In this document: piece by piece, positions 48,098-54,926 of the stretch | Position numbering within the stretch: position 1 is the stretch's first letter | How the letters are laid out: every line of letters starts with the position of its first letter | From: CAYMND01 sp964465065 | Lineage (GTDB): Bacteria; Acidobacteriota; Aminicenantia; UBA2199 | Assembly (NCBI GenBank): GCA_964465065.1 | Contig: CAYXHZ010000017.1 | Location: forward strand, 1-54,926 | DNA length: 54,926 nucleotides | Direction of reading: 5' to 3' | Position numbers and translations under genes: made by a program | Notes under the pieces: generated by a model | Told to the model about the DNA's origin: nothing | Database searches by the model: none | The model's input: the letters and a program-made list of their open reading frames with translations, nothing else

Positions 48098-50539
48098 ATG
48101 GACCGTCTATTCCTTACGGCTTCAGACAAAGCGGCCTTTCTCGGCCCTCAGGGGGAACTGAGCTACCGCGACTTCATCGGCCAGATCGGCCGACTGGCCT
48201 GCAGGCTGGACATCGCCCCCGGAAATCGGGTTGCGATCTACGGTCCCAACAGCATCGCCTGGGCCCGCGCCCTGTACGCGATATGGCGCAAAGGCGGCGT
48301 CGCCGTCCCGCTGGACTTCGGCGCCGGCCTCCTGGACCTGCAGTTCATGCTCCAGGACGCCCAGGTCAGGGTCGTCCTGACCGACTCGGCCCAACCCGGA
48401 CTGATGGCGGAGGCCATCAAGACGATTACTCCCAGTCCCATTCAGGTTCACTATGACCAGCTGCAAGAGAAGACTGCCGCCGACAGTCCCCGGACCGGAC
48501 TGCCCCTGGACTCCACGGCCCTGATTCTCTACACCTCCGGAACGACGGCCGACGCCAAAGGCGTCGAGCTGAGTTACCGCAGCCTGCTGTTCAACATCGA
48601 AGCGGTCAGGCAGTCGGGAATGGTCGTCGGATCGGACCGTCTGCTGGCCTTGTTTCCGTTTCACCACATCGTGCCCCTCCAGGGGCACATCCTCTGCCCG
48701 CTCAAACTCGAGGCCACCGTCTGCCTGGTGGAGGAGCTGAACAGCGAGGCCGTCACGCAAGCCTTTCAAAGCTACCACATCACGGTTTTGAACGGCGTAC
48801 CGCAGCTCTACCAGCGCATCCTGTCCGCCCTGATGCGCAAGATCAAAGCCGGCCTGGCCGGCCGGGCCGCCTGGGCTCTGGCCGGCATCACCCCCTGGCA
48901 AAAGGTCCGCAAACTGCTTTTCTCCCGGGTACACCGACATTTCGGCGGTCACATCAAGTACTTGCTGTCCGGCGGAGCTGCCCTGCCCAAGGAAACGGCC
49001 CAGGCCTTCACCCGCCTCGGCTTCCTGATCATCGAGGGCTACGGCATGACGGAAATGGGTCCCCTGATCAGCTTCAACACGCCCCAGGACAACCGCTTGG
49101 GCACGGTCGGCCGGGTGATCCCGGGAGTGGAGGCCCGCATCGTGAACGAAGAGATCCAGGTCCGCGGCCCCGGCCTGATGAACGGCTACTTCCGCCGTCC
49201 CGACATCACCGGGCAGGTCATGGCCGACGGCTGGCTGAAAACCGGCGATCTCGGCAGCTTCGACAGCGAGGGCTTCCTCACCGTCCGGGGTCGCTGCAGC
49301 GATGTTCTTATCCTCCCCAGCGGCAAGAACGTCAACGCCCCGCAGATCGAGGAATTGCTCAACCGCTGCGAACTGATCCAGGAAGCCGGATTGACTGTCC
49401 GCGCCGGCCGTCTCTTCGCCCTGATCCATCCCGATATGGAACAAGTCCGCCGCCAGGGGATCCTGAACCTGCACGAAGCCGTCAAATGGCGTCTCCTGGA
49501 CGGCTTCAACCGCAGCTGTTCCCCGCACCAGCGCATTCTCGATTTCGGCCTGACCGCAAGGCCCCTGCCACGCACCCGGCTGGGCAAACTCCAGCGTCAC
49601 CGCCTCGGCTCCTTCATCGAGCCCAGGCCGGCCGATCCATCCGAAGCGAACGATAGCGGCGTCGATCCCCGCATCATCGCTTATCTTCATGCCGAGGGCC
49701 TGACCGGCCTGCATCCCGGAGCCCACCTGACCGTCGACCTGGGTCTCGATTCCCTGGCCCTGATCGAATTCAAACAGCACCTGGAACAGACTTTCCGGCT
49801 GCGGCTTTCCGAAACCGTTTTCATCGAGCACTCGATTCTGGGTGAACTGAGCGCATTCCTGCAGGAACTGGAAACAACGGACAGGCCCAATCCGGAAGGA
49901 CTGGGAAACGGCGTTCCCAAAACACTCTACAACGGCGGATTCGGCGGCTGGGTCCGCCCCCTGATCGCCCTGGCCGGAATGCCCTTCCAGATCCGCAGCC
50001 ACGGCCTCGACCGGCTGGACCACTGCGGCCGGCCGCTGATCATCGTCAGCAACCATCAGAGTTTTCTCGATCCGCTGATCATCCTGCGCATCATGCCCAG
50101 AAGATTGATCCGCGACACTTTTTTCATGGCCAAGACCCGGATATTCAGTTCCCGCTTCGGCCGCATCCTCCTGCCCCGGCTCAACACGGTCCTGCTGGAC
50201 CTGCACCAATCGGGGGAAGACCTGCTCCGGAAATGCAGACTACTGCTCCAGCAGGAGAAAAACCTGATGATCTTCCCCGAGGGCACCCGGAGTTACGACG
50301 GTAAGCTGGGCCCATTCAGCCGCGCCTTTGCCCTGTTGGCCAAGGAGACCGGCGCCATGATCGTCCCGTTGCTGATCCAGGGGGCACACAAACTCATGCC
50401 CAGGACCCGGTTGATCCCGCGCTTCGGCAAGGTCCGGCTGACTGTCCTGCCGCCCCTGGCCCCGCCCTACCCGGATGCCGTCTCCCTCAGCGATCAGGTG
50501 TTCCGCCTCTATCAGGAACAATTGGAGAACAACCCATGA
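48098..50539 (+). CDS. AMP-dependent acyl synthetase / ACP / PlsC acyltransferase fusion
   Basis: This 813-residue three-domain protein has an N-terminal adenylate-forming domain (about 1-510) with I-L-Y-T-S-G-T-T-A-D-A-K-G (about 145) and G-Y-G-M-T-E-M-G-P (about 314). It would activate a fatty acid. A carrier domain follows with the phosphopantetheine serine in D-L-G-L-D-S-L-A-L (about 551). The C-terminal 1-acylglycerol-phosphate acyltransferase has N-H-Q-S-F-L-D-P (about 651) and F-P-E-G-T-R-S (about 727). Free fatty acid could be activated, loaded on the built-in ACP and passed to a lysophospholipid. E. coli Aas has the two enzymes but no ACP between them. The ATG at 48098 has GAGGG upstream. 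Confidence 0.9.
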   Translation: MDRLFLTASDKAAFLGPQGELSYRDFIGQIGRLACRLDIAPGNRVAIYGPNSIAWARALYAIWRKGGVAVPLDFGAGLLDLQFMLQDAQVRVVLTDSAQPGLMAEAIKTITPSPIQVHYDQLQEKTAADSPRTGLPLDSTALILYTSGTTADAKGVELSYRSLLFNIEAVRQSGMVVGSDRLLALFPFHHIVPLQGHILCPLKLEATVCLVEELNSEAVTQAFQSYHITVLNGVPQLYQRILSALMRKIKAGLAGRAAWALAGITPWQKVRKLLFSRVHRHFGGHIKYLLSGGAALPKETAQAFTRLGFLIIEGYGMTEMGPLISFNTPQDNRLGTVGRVIPGVEARIVNEEIQVRGPGLMNGYFRRPDITGQVMADGWLKTGDLGSFDSEGFLTVRGRCSDVLILPSGKNVNAPQIEELLNRCELIQEAGLTVRAGRLFALIHPDMEQVRRQGILNLHEAVKWRLLDGFNRSCSPHQRILDFGLTARPLPRTRLGKLQRHRLGSFIEPRPADPSEANDSGVDPRIIAYLHAEGLTGLHPGAHLTVDLGLDSLALIEFKQHLEQTFRLRLSETVFIEHSILGELSAFLQELETTDRPNPEGLGNGVPKTLYNGGFGGWVRPLIALAGMPFQIRSHGLDRLDHCGRPLIIVSNHQSFLDPLIILRIMPRRLIRDTFFMAKTRIFSSRFGRILLPRLNTVLLDLHQSGEDLLRKCRLLLQQEKNLMIFPEGTRSYDGKLGPFSRAFALLAKETGAMIVPLLIQGAHKLMPRTRLIPRFGKVRLTVLPPLAPPYPDAVSLSDQVFRLYQEQLENNP

Positions 50540-51330
50540 ACGAATCCAGCACACTTTTCTCCGACCTAGTCTGGAACGGACTGCTGCTTTCCCTGGCCCT
50601 CAACCTGCTCTTCTACCTTTTCGCCCTCGTCCGCCGCAGCGATCACTTCACCGACATCACCTACGCCCTCAGCTTCATCGCTCTCTGCCTCTTCTACCTG
50701 CTGAGCCGCCCGCAGGCGGGCCCCCTGCCCCTGATCGCCGCAATCCTGGTCACGGCCTGGGCGGCCAGACTGGGGGGCTACCTGCTGCTGCGCATCTACT
50801 GGACAGGAAAAGACGCCCGTTTCGACCGCATGCGCCACAAGCCCCTGCGTTTTCTCAGCTTCTGGATCCTGCAGGCCTCGACCGTCTGGCTGGTCCTTTT
50901 TCCGCTCTACGCTTTCGTTTCCGCCCCTTCCCGCGTCGTCCCGATAACTTTGTACCCGGGATTGCTCCTCTGGCTGCTGGGCATGGGCATCGAAACGACC
51001 GCGGACATGCAGAAATTCGTCTTCAAGGCCCGGACCCCCGAAGGCGCCTGGATCGATCAGGGGCTCTGGCGCCTGGCCCGGCATCCGAACTTCTTCGGTG
51101 AAATGCTCGTCTGGTGGGGATTTTTTCTGGTCGTTCTGCCCTCGGTCGCTTCGCTGCGCCTGCTGGCCCTGGTCGGTCCGCTCTTCATCACCCTGATGCT
51201 GCGCTTCGTCTCCGGCGTTCCCCTGCTCGAGAAATCGGCCCGGCAGAGGTTCGGCCACCTGCCGGCCTATCAGGCCTACCGGGCACGGACCCGATTGCTC
51301 GTCCCCCTGCCCCGACTGCCCGGTAAATGA
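50536..51330 (+). CDS. DUF1295 family membrane protein (steroid 5-alpha reductase-like)
   Basis: This 264-residue protein has about six membrane helices and the DUF1295 pattern D-I-T-Y-A-L-S-F near residue 40. The C-terminal signature is T-A-D-M-Q-K-F, then G-L-W-R-L-A-R-H-P-N-F-F-G-E-M-L-V-W-W-G (about 175-195). It belongs to the reductase/methyltransferase superfamily that includes steroid 5-alpha reductases and isoprenylcysteine methyltransferases. The ATG at 50536 overlaps the fusion gene by four bases, so a lipid-modifying role is likely but unproven. Confidence 0.87.
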   Translation: MNESSTLFSDLVWNGLLLSLALNLLFYLFALVRRSDHFTDITYALSFIALCLFYLLSRPQAGPLPLIAAILVTAWAARLGGYLLLRIYWTGKDARFDRMRHKPLRFLSFWILQASTVWLVLFPLYAFVSAPSRVVPITLYPGLLLWLLGMGIETTADMQKFVFKARTPEGAWIDQGLWRLARHPNFFGEMLVWWGFFLVVLPSVASLRLLALVGPLFITLMLRFVSGVPLLEKSARQRFGHLPAYQAYRARTRLLVPLPRLPGK

Positions 51331-51483
51331 TCAGCGCCTGCCCAGCTTGTAGGTCAGGGTGACCGGGAACCGGCAGGCGACCGCCTGACCATCCAGCAGA
51401 TACGGTTGGTAACGTCTCTGCAGCACGGCATCCTTGGCCGCCTGAATCAGCTGCGGATGACCCGAGATCAACCTTGCCTCCGT
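51331..51483 (-). pseudogene. Truncated, frameshifted third TonB C-terminal domain
   Basis: Just after the M56-TonB gene, another frame encodes the last 50 residues of a TonB C-terminal domain: T-E-A-R-L-I-S-G-H-P-Q-L-I-Q-A-A, then R-R-Y-Q-P-Y-L-L-D-G-Q and V-T-L-T-Y-K-L-G-R-R before a TGA at 51333-51331. It aligns with the second half of the two intact domains upstream. The first half is missing and the frame does not match, so it is the decayed end of a third repeat or of a separate gene. A perfect inverted repeat CCTTGCC/GGCAAGG (51472-51478 and 51489-51495) marks the junction. Confidence 0.65.
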
Positions 51484-53240
51484 TGCGCGGCAAGGCTTGC
51501 CCCGGATGGTTTTCCCTGTTCATCTCCGCTTTTCGACTCGTCCGGTTTTTCTTCGCGGATTGCCTTCTCTTCGGCTTTTTTGTCCTTTCCAAGCTTGAAT
51601 GTGAGTATTACGGTGAAACGGACGGTTTTGGGCTTGCCAGCGACGATGTACGGCTTGTAAAGCCACTGTTTCAGGGCCGCGGTGGCGGCATCCACCAGCA
51701 GCGGATACTCCGGAGCGGGATTTTCCGTTTCCGGCGTGACGATGTGCTTGACTTCGCTCACCCGACCGTCAATATCGATGCAGGCTTCCAAGTCTACCCG
51801 CCCTTCCACTCTGGCGTCCAGAGCCGCTTTGGGGTAGTCCGGCTCGACACGCCGGATCAGCTTCGGCGCGTCATTATTCGCGACCCTTTCCGTTTTTTCC
51901 TTTTTTGGCAAAGATTGGGAATCTTTATCGCTGAGCTTGAAGACTACGGGAACCAGAACCTTGACCGATATCGCCTTGCCGTTGACTATGTAGGGCTCAA
52001 AGCGCCACTGTTTCACCGCCTGCAACGCAGCTTCGTTGAAAAGGGGATGGCCGCTTTCCACCTTGGCTTGGATCACTTCACCCTTGCCGTTGATGATGAT
52101 TTCTACGACCACCGTGCTGGTTACGCGATTTTTTCTGGCTTCTTCTGGGTAGATCGGAACAACTCGTTTGATCAGCTTCGGTGCTGTGGTGATCGATACC
52201 GGTTCACTTCGCTCTTGCTGCGGCGAATTCTGAGTCTCCGCCTTCTGTTCATGCGCCGACGCGACAAACCGGGTCCCGGAAGCCGCCAGGGTCAAGGCCA
52301 GAGCCAACCCCCCAAAAAACAAAACCCCGTGTTTCATCTTCTGCAGATTCATTTTTCCCTCCTTGTATAAAATCCGTTCGATTCTTTCTTTCAGGCTCAG
52401 CGGTCCGAAAAAGGCCAATGCCCCCATCAGTTCCCCGTCGCGTCGGCTCTTTTCGGCCAGGGACAGCAAGGCCTTGGCGTAATCCAGTTCGCCGGCGATC
52501 CCGACCGCCATTTCGTCGCCGATCATCTCCTGCAGCAAGAGCCTCCGCTTCTGCAATATCCGGACGACGGGATTCCACCAGTACAGTACGACCGCCAGTT
52601 CGCCCAGCAGGGTGAACAGCCCGTCCCGATTGCGGATATGCGCCCACTCGTGCAGTACGACGGCCCTGAATTCGCGGGCGTCCATGTGCCGGAACAGCAG
52701 CCCGGGGATGAGGATCCAGGCACGGATGAAACCGGCTGCCGCCGGACCTTTGATACGTTCGGAAAGGCGGATTCGCTGCACGGGCATGTCGCAGGCGATG
52801 CCGGAGCCCGCGGCCAGTTTTTCCGAAATTTCAGCGCTGTCCGGTTGGTACGAGTTGCGAATATTGCGCTGCACGCTGATGATTCCCCAGACGAGACGCA
52901 AAAAACCGGCGAGTATTCCGATGAGCCAGAGAAGGCCCAGTACGGAACCTAATCGCGGCTGGCTGCCTGCGCCCGGATCGGTCTGGACGACCAGATTGTG
53001 ACTGAAAGAGATCAGCACGGGGGACTGGGACTCCGGGGGCGGCAGGGTGACCTGCCACAGGACCGGCCCGATCCAGACCAGAAGCGGAGTCAGCACCAGA
53101 ACGGTCATGATCAGGTTGATGTAATTGCGTTGCCGTTGCCAGGGCGAAAAGCGCAGCAGACGGCAGCCCCAGATTCCGATCAGGCTGACGGGCAGGGAGA
53201 TCAGCACTGTTTTCAGTATCAGAGGCGTCCAGCCGGTCAT
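51468..53240 (-). CDS. M56 family (BlaR1-like) metallopeptidase with two TonB C-terminal domains
   Basis: This 590-residue membrane protein has membrane helices at about residues 5-25, 40-62 and 100-120. An M56 peptidase domain carries the zinc motif H-E-W-A-H (about 200) and downstream Q-E-M-I-G-D-E-M-A. Another helix lies near 300. Two TonB_C domains follow: I-K-R-V-V-P-I-Y-P-E-E-A-R with F-E-P-Y-I-V-N-G, and I-R-R-V-E-P-D-Y-P-K-A-A with Y-K-P-Y-I-V-A-G. There is no penicillin-binding sensor domain. The ATG at 53240 overlaps blaI by four bases. In BlaR1 systems the peptidase inactivates the BlaI repressor; here TonB domains probably replace the drug sensor. Confidence 0.88.
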   Translation of the reverse strand: MTGWTPLILKTVLISLPVSLIGIWGCRLLRFSPWQRQRNYINLIMTVLVLTPLLVWIGPVLWQVTLPPPESQSPVLISFSHNLVVQTDPGAGSQPRLGSVLGLLWLIGILAGFLRLVWGIISVQRNIRNSYQPDSAEISEKLAAGSGIACDMPVQRIRLSERIKGPAAAGFIRAWILIPGLLFRHMDAREFRAVVLHEWAHIRNRDGLFTLLGELAVVLYWWNPVVRILQKRRLLLQEMIGDEMAVGIAGELDYAKALLSLAEKSRRDGELMGALAFFGPLSLKERIERILYKEGKMNLQKMKHGVLFFGGLALALTLAASGTRFVASAHEQKAETQNSPQQERSEPVSITTAPKLIKRVVPIYPEEARKNRVTSTVVVEIIINGKGEVIQAKVESGHPLFNEAALQAVKQWRFEPYIVNGKAISVKVLVPVVFKLSDKDSQSLPKKEKTERVANNDAPKLIRRVEPDYPKAALDARVEGRVDLEACIDIDGRVSEVKHIVTPETENPAPEYPLLVDAATAALKQWLYKPYIVAGKPKTVRFTVILTFKLGKDKKAEEKAIREEKPDESKSGDEQGKPSGASLAAQRRQG

Positions 53241-53635
53241 CTCCCCTTCTCCTTTTCGTAGCGGCTGATCAGCGCCTTGATTTCGGCGATCTCCGTCTCG
53301 TCCGGCCGCTTCTCGCTGAGAAGGCATTGCATCAAGCGGGCGGCGGAGCCTTCGAATACCCGTTCTTTCAAGTCGGAGACAATGGACCGGTGGGCCGGGT
53401 CTTTGGGAACGGTCGCCGAGAAGAAATAGGTACGGCCGTCCTCGCGGTGTTTCAGCCAGCCGTACTCCTCGAGGCGGGTCATCTGGACTTGGACCGAAGA
53501 TCGTTTGATCGGTTCGGAACGCACCGAGTTGAGACGCTCCAGCACCTGGGGCACCGTGGCTTCTCCCAGCTCCCAAACTATACGCATGATCTCGTAGTTG
53601 GCATCCGACAGCTTCGGTAAATCGCCGATATTCAT
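53237..53635 (-). CDS. blaI: BlaI/MecI family transcriptional repressor
   Basis: This 132-residue winged-helix repressor has L-P-K-L-S-D-A-N-Y-E-I-M-R-I-V-W-E-L-G-E-A-T-V, V-Q-V-Q-M-T-R-L-E-E-Y-G-W-L-K-H-R and a C-terminal dimerisation helix. The ATG at 53635 follows GGGAGG; upstream in-frame codons lie in the promoter. It should repress its own operon through the two operators at 53653-53691 and be inactivated by the M56 protease encoded next. Confidence 0.92.
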   Translation of the reverse strand: MNIGDLPKLSDANYEIMRIVWELGEATVPQVLERLNSVRSEPIKRSSVQVQMTRLEEYGWLKHREDGRTYFFSATVPKDPAHRSIVSDLKERVFEGSAARLMQCLLSEKRPDETEIAEIKALISRYEKEKGR

Positions 53636-53652
53636 GTACCCACCTCCCTGTG

Positions 53653-53691
53653 TGACACATGTCGCACAAACAATATATGACATTTGTCGCA
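53653..53691. promoter_or_regulatory. Two BlaI operator candidates
   Basis: Two copies of TGACA-N2-TGTCGCA lie at 53653-53666 and 53678-53691, 25 bases apart. Each has a partial dyad like BlaI/MecI sites, which centre on ACA-N2-TGT. One fills the spacer between -35 and -10, the other covers the transcription start. Confidence 0.75.
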
Positions 53692-53698
53692 TTGTCAA
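53670..53698 (-). promoter_or_regulatory. Sigma70 promoter of the blaI operon
   Basis: On the minus strand TTGACA (53698-53693), exactly 17 bases and TATTGT (53675-53670). Transcription would start near 53663, about 28 bases before blaI. Confidence 0.8.
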
Positions 53699-53756
53699 CT
53701 GCTTTTTTTTTAAGAAAGCAGATTTTGGGACAGTCACTTTTTACTATCTCCGGACC

Positions 53757-53796
53757 GGGAAGGTCTTCCTTTTCGTCGAAAACGGAAGACCTTCCC
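53757..53796. repeat. Long near-perfect hairpin
   Basis: Thirteen-base arms (53757-53769 and 53784-53796, GGGAAGGTCTTCC and its complement) continue into TTTTCG/CGAAAA (53770-53775 with 53777-53782) with a single bulged C at 53783. There is no T-run. It lies between the divergent blaI and propeller genes, and could be a REP-like element or a leader RNA structure. Confidence 0.7.
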
Positions 53797-53906
53797 CGTA
53801 TCGATCCTGGCGCTCGTCGGTATACCGGAGTGGATGGCCTCATTGTTCCTGCCTGCAAACACTGGCGGACAATTTGCAGCCTTCACAAACGTAACAAGGA
53901 GAAAAT

Positions 53907-54926
53907 ATGGATACGACAAAAAAATCGCGCCGGCACAGAATCGAATGGCCCGTCACCACCCTGCTCGCCCTGCTGACAATGGTTGGCTATATGCCCCAGT
54001 CTCTGCACACCCAGGTACTGGGGAGTATGTCCGGACTGACCAACCCCATCTCCATGGATATCGATGGCGACCGGATCTACATCGTCGACGGCCCGGTCAC
54101 CTCCATCTACGCTCTCTCCGATCTCCACCTGATCAAACAGTTCGGCAAAAAAGGCGAAGGTCCGGGGGAATTCATGCTGCAACCCACCACCAACATGGGC
54201 TGCATCGAGCTGGAAGTGTATCCGGACTTCCTCACCGCCACCAGCATCAGCAAATTCAGCTATTTCTCCAAGGACGGTGTCTTGCAAAAAGAGATCAGGA
54301 CCCTCTCTCCGTGGGGCAGCATGAAACCGCTGGCCAAGGGACTGGTCGGCCGCGGCCGGACTTCGGAAGCCGGAATCCGCTACAACACCCTCAAAATTTA
54401 CGAATCCGGTCTCGATGAGGGCCGTGAGTTTGTCCGCCAGAGGGGCTTCATCAGTCCCGGCGCCGAGTTGAATCCCTACCGTTTTTCCGGCCCTTTCTTC
54501 TACGTCGTCGCAGATCATATCTTTGTGGAATACGAAAAGGATGAAGTGCGCGTGTATGACCAGGCCGGAAAACAGGTCAAGTCCCTCGACATCAATCAGG
54601 GCTATCGGAAGGCGGCCGTCAGCGCCCGGGATCGGGAAGATTTCCACAACTATCTCAAGACCGAACCGGCCTGGAAGGATCATTACCACAGCTTCAAACC
54701 CCTGATCAAGTTCCCCGATTTCAAACCCGGCATCAAGTATTTCTATCTGGCCGACGGCACGATCTATATCATCCGCTGGACCGGAGATGGAGACAGCCGT
54801 GATCTGGCCCTGTTCGATCTCAAGGGAAAACTGAAAAAAAACACCCGGACGCCCCTGGTCATGAAAGACGCCATGATGCCCTACCCGCTGGCATTCCACC
54901 AGGGTGCCCTCTACCAGTTGATCGAG
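53907..54926 (+). CDS. 6-bladed beta-propeller protein (3' end beyond the window)
   Basis: The gene begins with ATG at 53907 behind AAGGAG and stays open for 340 codons to the window edge, so it is incomplete. After a short basic N-terminus comes one hydrophobic segment (VTTLLALLTMVGYMP), a likely signal anchor. NHL/6-bladed propeller strands follow: I-S-M-D-I-D-G-D-R-I-Y-I-V-D-G, then F-G-K-K-G-E-G-P-G-E-F, the characteristic blade turn of this family. Later blades include Y-F-Y-L-A-D-G-T-I-Y-I-I-R-W. Function is unknown; such proteins are exported and common in Acidobacteriota- and Bacteroidota-like genomes. Confidence 0.85.
   Translation, partial: MDTTKKSRRHRIEWPVTTLLALLTMVGYMPQSLHTQVLGSMSGLTNPISMDIDGDRIYIVDGPVTSIYALSDLHLIKQFGKKGEGPGEFMLQPTTNMGCIELEVYPDFLTATSISKFSYFSKDGVLQKEIRTLSPWGSMKPLAKGLVGRGRTSEAGIRYNTLKIYESGLDEGREFVRQRGFISPGAELNPYRFSGPFFYVVADHIFVEYEKDEVRVYDQAGKQVKSLDINQGYRKAAVSARDREDFHNYLKTEPAWKDHYHSFKPLIKFPDFKPGIKYFYLADGTIYIIRWTGDGDSRDLALFDLKGKLKKNTRTPLVMKDAMMPYPLAFHQGALYQLIE

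Noticed and set aside
51188..51592. 134-codon minus-strand frame covering the TonB remnant
   Set aside because: Its translation in this region has no similarity to TonB; the homologous residues are in a different frame.

Overview
The window reads as a GC-rich, Gram-negative-type, probably anaerobic or facultative bacterium. The outer envelope is implied by lipoprotein signals, MltA, Spy-like periplasmic proteins and TonB C-terminal domains. The mix of NfnAB, a two-subunit iron-sulfur fumarase, a V-type ATPase in the E-DUF2764-A-B-D-I-K order, M56/TonB fusions, secreted HEAT-repeat proteins and a 6-bladed propeller protein resembles Acidobacteriota, possibly Aminicenantes-like. That placement is an impression from gene content, not a phylogenetic result. 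The contig is a scaffold with a 100-N gap at 4461-4560. No rRNA, tRNA, CRISPR array or insertion sequence was recognised, and no stretch over about 300 bases lacks a gene.

Layout. 1-2402 (minus): LemA, two TPM proteins and a DUF4177 protein. 2496-3621 (plus): ElbB and a DtxR-type regulator. 3755-5526: a chemoreceptor split by the gap. 5576-7808 (minus): NfnBA. 7957-10087 (minus): FeoAB. 10204-12860 (plus): DUF3014, DUF4342 and both class I fumarase subunits. 12895-17065 (minus): an ECF sigma factor, its zinc-finger anti-sigma and three exported HEAT-repeat proteins. MltA, a cyclase, a CBS/kinase-like pair, a hybrid histidine kinase with a cupin, and a DTW protein follow.

23466-31891 (minus) is a bacterial microcompartment operon: one BMC-H, two BMC-T and three BMC-P shell proteins, a CoA-acylating aldehyde dehydrogenase, a PduS/RnfC-like electron carrier, deoxyribose-phosphate aldolase, a class II aldolase and, unusually, triosephosphate isomerase. 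The two aldolases would feed aldehydes to the dehydrogenase, while the isomerase merges the triose phosphates into glycolysis. A PduT-like shell protein with a conserved cysteine, together with PduS, suggests electrons leave the compartment, since no alcohol dehydrogenase or PduL is encoded here.

32077-37891 holds DedA, dUTPase with a nucleotidyltransferase remnant behind it, an alpha/beta hydrolase-ECF-membrane protein operon, and a convergent ECF/anti-sigma/two Spy-like protein operon that looks like metal or envelope stress sensing. 38085-40712: a cysteine desulfurase-family enzyme and a dicarboxylate/amino acid symporter. 40772-47940: a V-type ATPase whose rotor subunit carries the full sodium-ligand set. 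48098-51330: an acyl-activating/ACP/acyltransferase fusion and a DUF1295 protein. 51331-53698: a BlaI/M56-TonB pair with a clear operator-promoter and a decayed third TonB domain. 53907 to the end: a truncated 6-bladed propeller gene.

The strongest regulatory observation is an identical, unusual promoter architecture (GTAAWC-N16-CGTCTAA) in front of both the HEAT-associated ECF sigma gene and the separate two-gene HEAT operon. It predicts an autoregulated ECF regulon of secreted HEAT proteins. Several promoters place the -10 only 6-7 bases before the start codon without a Shine-Dalgarno, suggesting leaderless mRNAs, including that of the V-ATPase.
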